In this document: positions 61,735 through 64,000 of the stretch, in pieces
How positions within the stretch are numbered: the first letter of the stretch is position 1
Layout: the number at the start of each line of letters is the position of its first letter
DNA from: Leptothoe spongobia TAU-MAC 1115
Lineage (GTDB): Bacteria; Cyanobacteriota; Cyanobacteriia; Phormidesmidales; Phormidesmidaceae
Assembly (NCBI RefSeq): GCF_018739885.1
Contig: NZ_JADOES010000025.1
Span: 1 to 64,000 of the forward strand
Length of the DNA: 64,000 nucleotides
Reading direction: 5' to 3'
Program-made: the position numbers and the translations under genes
The notes under the pieces: generated by a model
Database searches by the model: none
Seen by the model: the letters and a program-made list of their open reading frames with translations, nothing else
Told to the model about the DNA's origin: nothing

Positions 61735-62487
61735 CTACTGTGAACTACTAGATTCATCATCAATATTGCAGTCAGTGACCTGGTTGATGGAGTTGATATA
61801 CCCTTCATGGGCTGTCGAACCATCTGGGTAAGTGACAAAGGCCATATCAGCCTGGTCAAACCGAGTGCTTCTAGTAGTAGCGTTGTACATATCGGCATAG
61901 CGCATGTAAGCTTGCGTGAAATTTGCCCCGGTCATGTCTGCTGCCCGTAGGATGGTCCCGTAGAGACTGGCGCTTTGGAAATTACTGTTGACTAGTCGGG
62001 CCGAGCAGAGATTGGCATCCCGAAGTTCGGCATTGGTCAGGTCAGCTCGCTCAAGATTGCTATATTCTAGGGTGCCTTGAAGAATCTTTGCGTTACGTAA
62101 GTTGGCACGGACTAGACTGGCTTCCTCTAAATCAGCCCCCCGCATATTGGTGTAGCTCAAATCAGCTTCATCCAATTTAGCTTCACGAAATACTGTGTTG
62201 ATCAATAGACTGTTGTTGAAGTTAGCTCCTCGTAGATCCGACCCAAAGAAGTTTGCCCGGCTCAGGTCTTGATTGCTAAAATCCTTCCCCCGCAAATCGC
62301 AACTAACGCAGGTGTAGTTTGGATGTTGTGGGTCCGTCATGGCATCCAAAGAGTTGCCTCGCTGGATGACAGCTGCAGCTGGATCGCTTGATTTGGATAA
62401 GGCTTTATTGACCTGCGGTAAACGGAGGAGTAGAGGGGTCATGGCTGCAGATACAATCAACAGGGTTAGCAGAAAATTCAGTTTCAT
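61735..62487 (-). CDS. Exported pentapeptide-repeat protein
   Basis: 250 residues. An N-terminal hydrophobic segment (FLLTLLIVSAAMTPLLL) acts as signal or anchor. A spacer holds a CVSC pair (NYTCVSCDLRGKDFS), and then about 22 pentapeptide repeats (ANFFGSDLRGANFNN, ADLEEASLVRANLRN, ADMTGANFTQAYM). The CVSC-DLRGKDFSNQDL start of the repeats is common in cyanobacterial members. Probably thylakoid-lumen or periplasmic; function unknown. Confidence 0.88.
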   Translation of the reverse strand: MKLNFLLTLLIVSAAMTPLLLRLPQVNKALSKSSDPAAAVIQRGNSLDAMTDPQHPNYTCVSCDLRGKDFSNQDLSRANFFGSDLRGANFNNSLLINTVFREAKLDEADLSYTNMRGADLEEASLVRANLRNAKILQGTLEYSNLERADLTNAELRDANLCSARLVNSNFQSASLYGTILRAADMTGANFTQAYMRYADMYNATTRSTRFDQADMAFVTYPDGSTAHEGYINSINQVTDCNIDDESSSSQ

Positions 62488-62779
62488 AGGCCATGCACTG
62501 CCGATAATGAAGAAAAAATACTTATAAAAATGAAAATTGAGAGTGTTTAACTTACCCAGAATAAGAATAAAAACTTATAACATTTATAACTGTCCTACAC
62601 CAATGGACGCATTCCAGAACAATCAGTCCATAGTTATAGGTTTTCCCTATTGATTATTCAATAGAGTTTGATTTTAATTATGCTTAACCCTGATATGTCG
62701 GATTGCTACCCTGAAACTTGTTTATATACGGTTTAAGTTTATCAACCGTTTAGCATGTTGGAAGTAGAAGCAGTTGTTA

Positions 62780-62853
62780 AACCACGTCCAAGTTGAAGCC
62801 TGTAGCTTCTTCTACGGAAAAACTCCAATTCTGGGCGTGGACAAGGTTTATAT
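62780..62853 (+). repeat. Family E element, full copy
   Basis: Inverted ends CCACGTCCA (62782-62790) and TGGGCGTGG (62832-62840), then ACAAGGTTTATAT. It is the best match to the 14.9 kb copy. The remainder of the 480-bp gap 62488-62967 is AT-rich with no gene I can support. Confidence 0.8.
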
Positions 62854-62967
62854 GGCTTTCTTAAACTGCCTCCTGACGTTGACGGTTTTGGATGGATTGT
62901 TTAAGGGGGACCATACAGACGGTAACTCAACCTTACGTTATTATTCACCGATTACAGATTAAATTCC

Positions 62968-63756
62968 ATGGGCTCATCTCCCTTTCGTAGCATTTTCTTA
63001 CCATCTTTGGTGTCATCGGGATTAGCGTTTGCCGTGATCACGTTACCACTGTCCATGGCAAACTCAGTGCCCACGTGGGTGGCTCCTAGCCAGTCTCGGG
63101 GTGATTTGGTCAGTCCGTTAGATAATTCGGCTAAGCCAATTATCCGTTACATTGGCATTGCCATTATTGGTAGCGTCGGGGTAGGTATGATTACGGCGGA
63201 TATCCTCCGACGAATCTATCGTAGGCAACGAGCACTTGCTGCCACACCTGTGCCTTTTGAGTCTCCAATCAGTGAGCCAAAAATTCAGGAAGAGTCCTCT
63301 GCAAGTTTTGATGAGCAGGTGTCATCTCCCTCTATGGGTGTGGGTAGTTCGATGACATTAAATGGACAGAGCTTATTGGCCACAAAGCTTGCCCCTGGTC
63401 ATACGGTTGTTCATTTTAAGGGATACACCCAAAATGGCAATGTTGATGGTCTGGAGTTGCAACCTGTTGCCTTAGATGAGCTTATCCAGTTGGATGCGGA
63501 TGTCCCTCCAGTGAATATCCCGATACTTACGTTTTTAGATCAAGTCGATCCGGCTCATTTAGATACAGGGGATGCCATGGTATTTGGTGTCCGTTATCAA
63601 CATAAGTATTATTGCTTGTGGCGTAGTACCGATGATAAGGATTGCGTCATTGGCTGGGCTCGTCGCCTAATTCGGCAACATCGAGATGTAATTGTGACTC
63701 AAGATAGTCAGGCTAATTATTCTTTATGGTACGTTCCCCCCAAGCAGTTAAGATAG
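62968..63756 (+). CDS. Membrane protein of unknown function
   Basis: A 262-residue protein with an N-terminal signal-like segment (FLPSLVSSGLAFAVITLPLSMA), a second helix (IRYIGIAIIGSVGVGMITADIL, about 58-80) and a hydrophilic C-terminal domain. That domain starts near KLAPGHTVVHFKGY and contains GDAMVFGVRYQHKYYCLWRS. No named motif recognised. It is 68 bp before the pentapeptide gene at the right edge. Confidence 0.65.
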   Translation: MGSSPFRSIFLPSLVSSGLAFAVITLPLSMANSVPTWVAPSQSRGDLVSPLDNSAKPIIRYIGIAIIGSVGVGMITADILRRIYRRQRALAATPVPFESPISEPKIQEESSASFDEQVSSPSMGVGSSMTLNGQSLLATKLAPGHTVVHFKGYTQNGNVDGLELQPVALDELIQLDADVPPVNIPILTFLDQVDPAHLDTGDAMVFGVRYQHKYYCLWRSTDDKDCVIGWARRLIRQHRDVIVTQDSQANYSLWYVPPKQLR

Positions 63757-63824
63757 GCCGTGAGTTAATCTAGCAGACGCGGCACCGTAATTTTTAATAT
63801 TTGTTTTCCTATAGTTATTGAAGT

Positions 63825-64000
63825 ATGGCTGATTTATCCTCCCAGGTGATTGCTGCCTATTCTAAGGGACGACGAGATTTTAGCTATTGTCAAATGCAGG
63901 CTATTCGCGTATCTCAGTATGCATTGACTGGGATTGATCTATGGGGCTGTAATTTGACTGATGCTCATTTAGCAGATGTGGATTTTAGCGGGAGTAACCT
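63825..64000 (+). CDS. Pentapeptide-repeat protein, cut by the window edge
   Basis: The frame opens MADLSSQVIAAYSKGRRDFSYC and goes on with YALTGIDLWGCNLTDAHLADVDFSGSN, clear A(D/N)LXX repeats. It is incomplete at the 3' end. The third pentapeptide protein in the window; RRDFSYCQMQ at the start is typical of cyanobacterial members. Confidence 0.8.
   Translation, partial: MADLSSQVIAAYSKGRRDFSYCQMQAIRVSQYALTGIDLWGCNLTDAHLADVDFSGSN

Overview
The window is cyanobacterial chromosome. It holds ndhH, the nitrogen regulator ntcA, a cyAbrB-type regulator, pxcA, the photosystem II assembly gene psb34, DUF3155 and DUF3084 genes, and more than fifteen GCGATCGC (HIP1) octamers. I see no rRNA, no tRNA, no CRISPR array, no insertion sequence and no prophage. 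The genus cannot be fixed from the sequence.

Layout. 0-2.5 kb: a glycosyltransferase and a UPF0104 membrane protein overlapping by ATGA. 2.5-6.1 kb: gcvP and gcvH on the minus strand, separated by a terminator and an array of 23-bp repeats. 6.4-14 kb: envelope and housekeeping genes (VanY-like carboxypeptidase, cation efflux, orphan peptide-type permease, apt, M23-like protein, pentapeptide protein). 14-25 kb: an Sfp-type phosphopantetheinyl transferase facing a plus-strand run of fatty acyl-AMP ligase, acyl-CoA dehydrogenase-like protein, acyl carrier protein, MBOAT acyltransferase, SGNH/DltD-like protein, type II NADH dehydrogenase and an HTTM-DCC fusion. 25-36 kb: pxcA, a Ser/Thr kinase, an orphan Dam methylase, rbfA, a GH3 enzyme, a small photosystem II assembly locus with an HLR1 box, sppA and fni. 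37-42.4 kb: an outer-membrane barrel, a TPR protein and a GH8 endoglucanase, resembling a split BcsC plus BcsZ. 42.4-53.5 kb: regulators (pyrR, Rrf2, cyAbrB, histidine kinase, PadR, NtcA), conserved cyanobacterial proteins and fabI. 53.5-64 kb: a degenerate DNA methylase, an RsbU/RsbW-like pair, rsmH, ndhH and pentapeptide-repeat proteins.

The strongest candidate system is at 14-21.8 kb. Its gene content matches dltABCD function for function, but with a long-chain acyl-AMP ligase in place of the D-alanine ligase and an added acyl dehydrogenase. This suggests O-acylation of an envelope or extracellular glycan by a (possibly unsaturated) fatty acyl group. The next two genes, NDH-2 and an HTTM-DCC protein, could form a quinone/thiol redox pair.

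Two dispersed repeat families cross the window. One is about 26 codons long, conserved at the amino-acid level, always on the plus strand and always just upstream of a plus-strand gene. The other is about 73 bp with inverted CCACGTCCA/TGGACGTGG ends.
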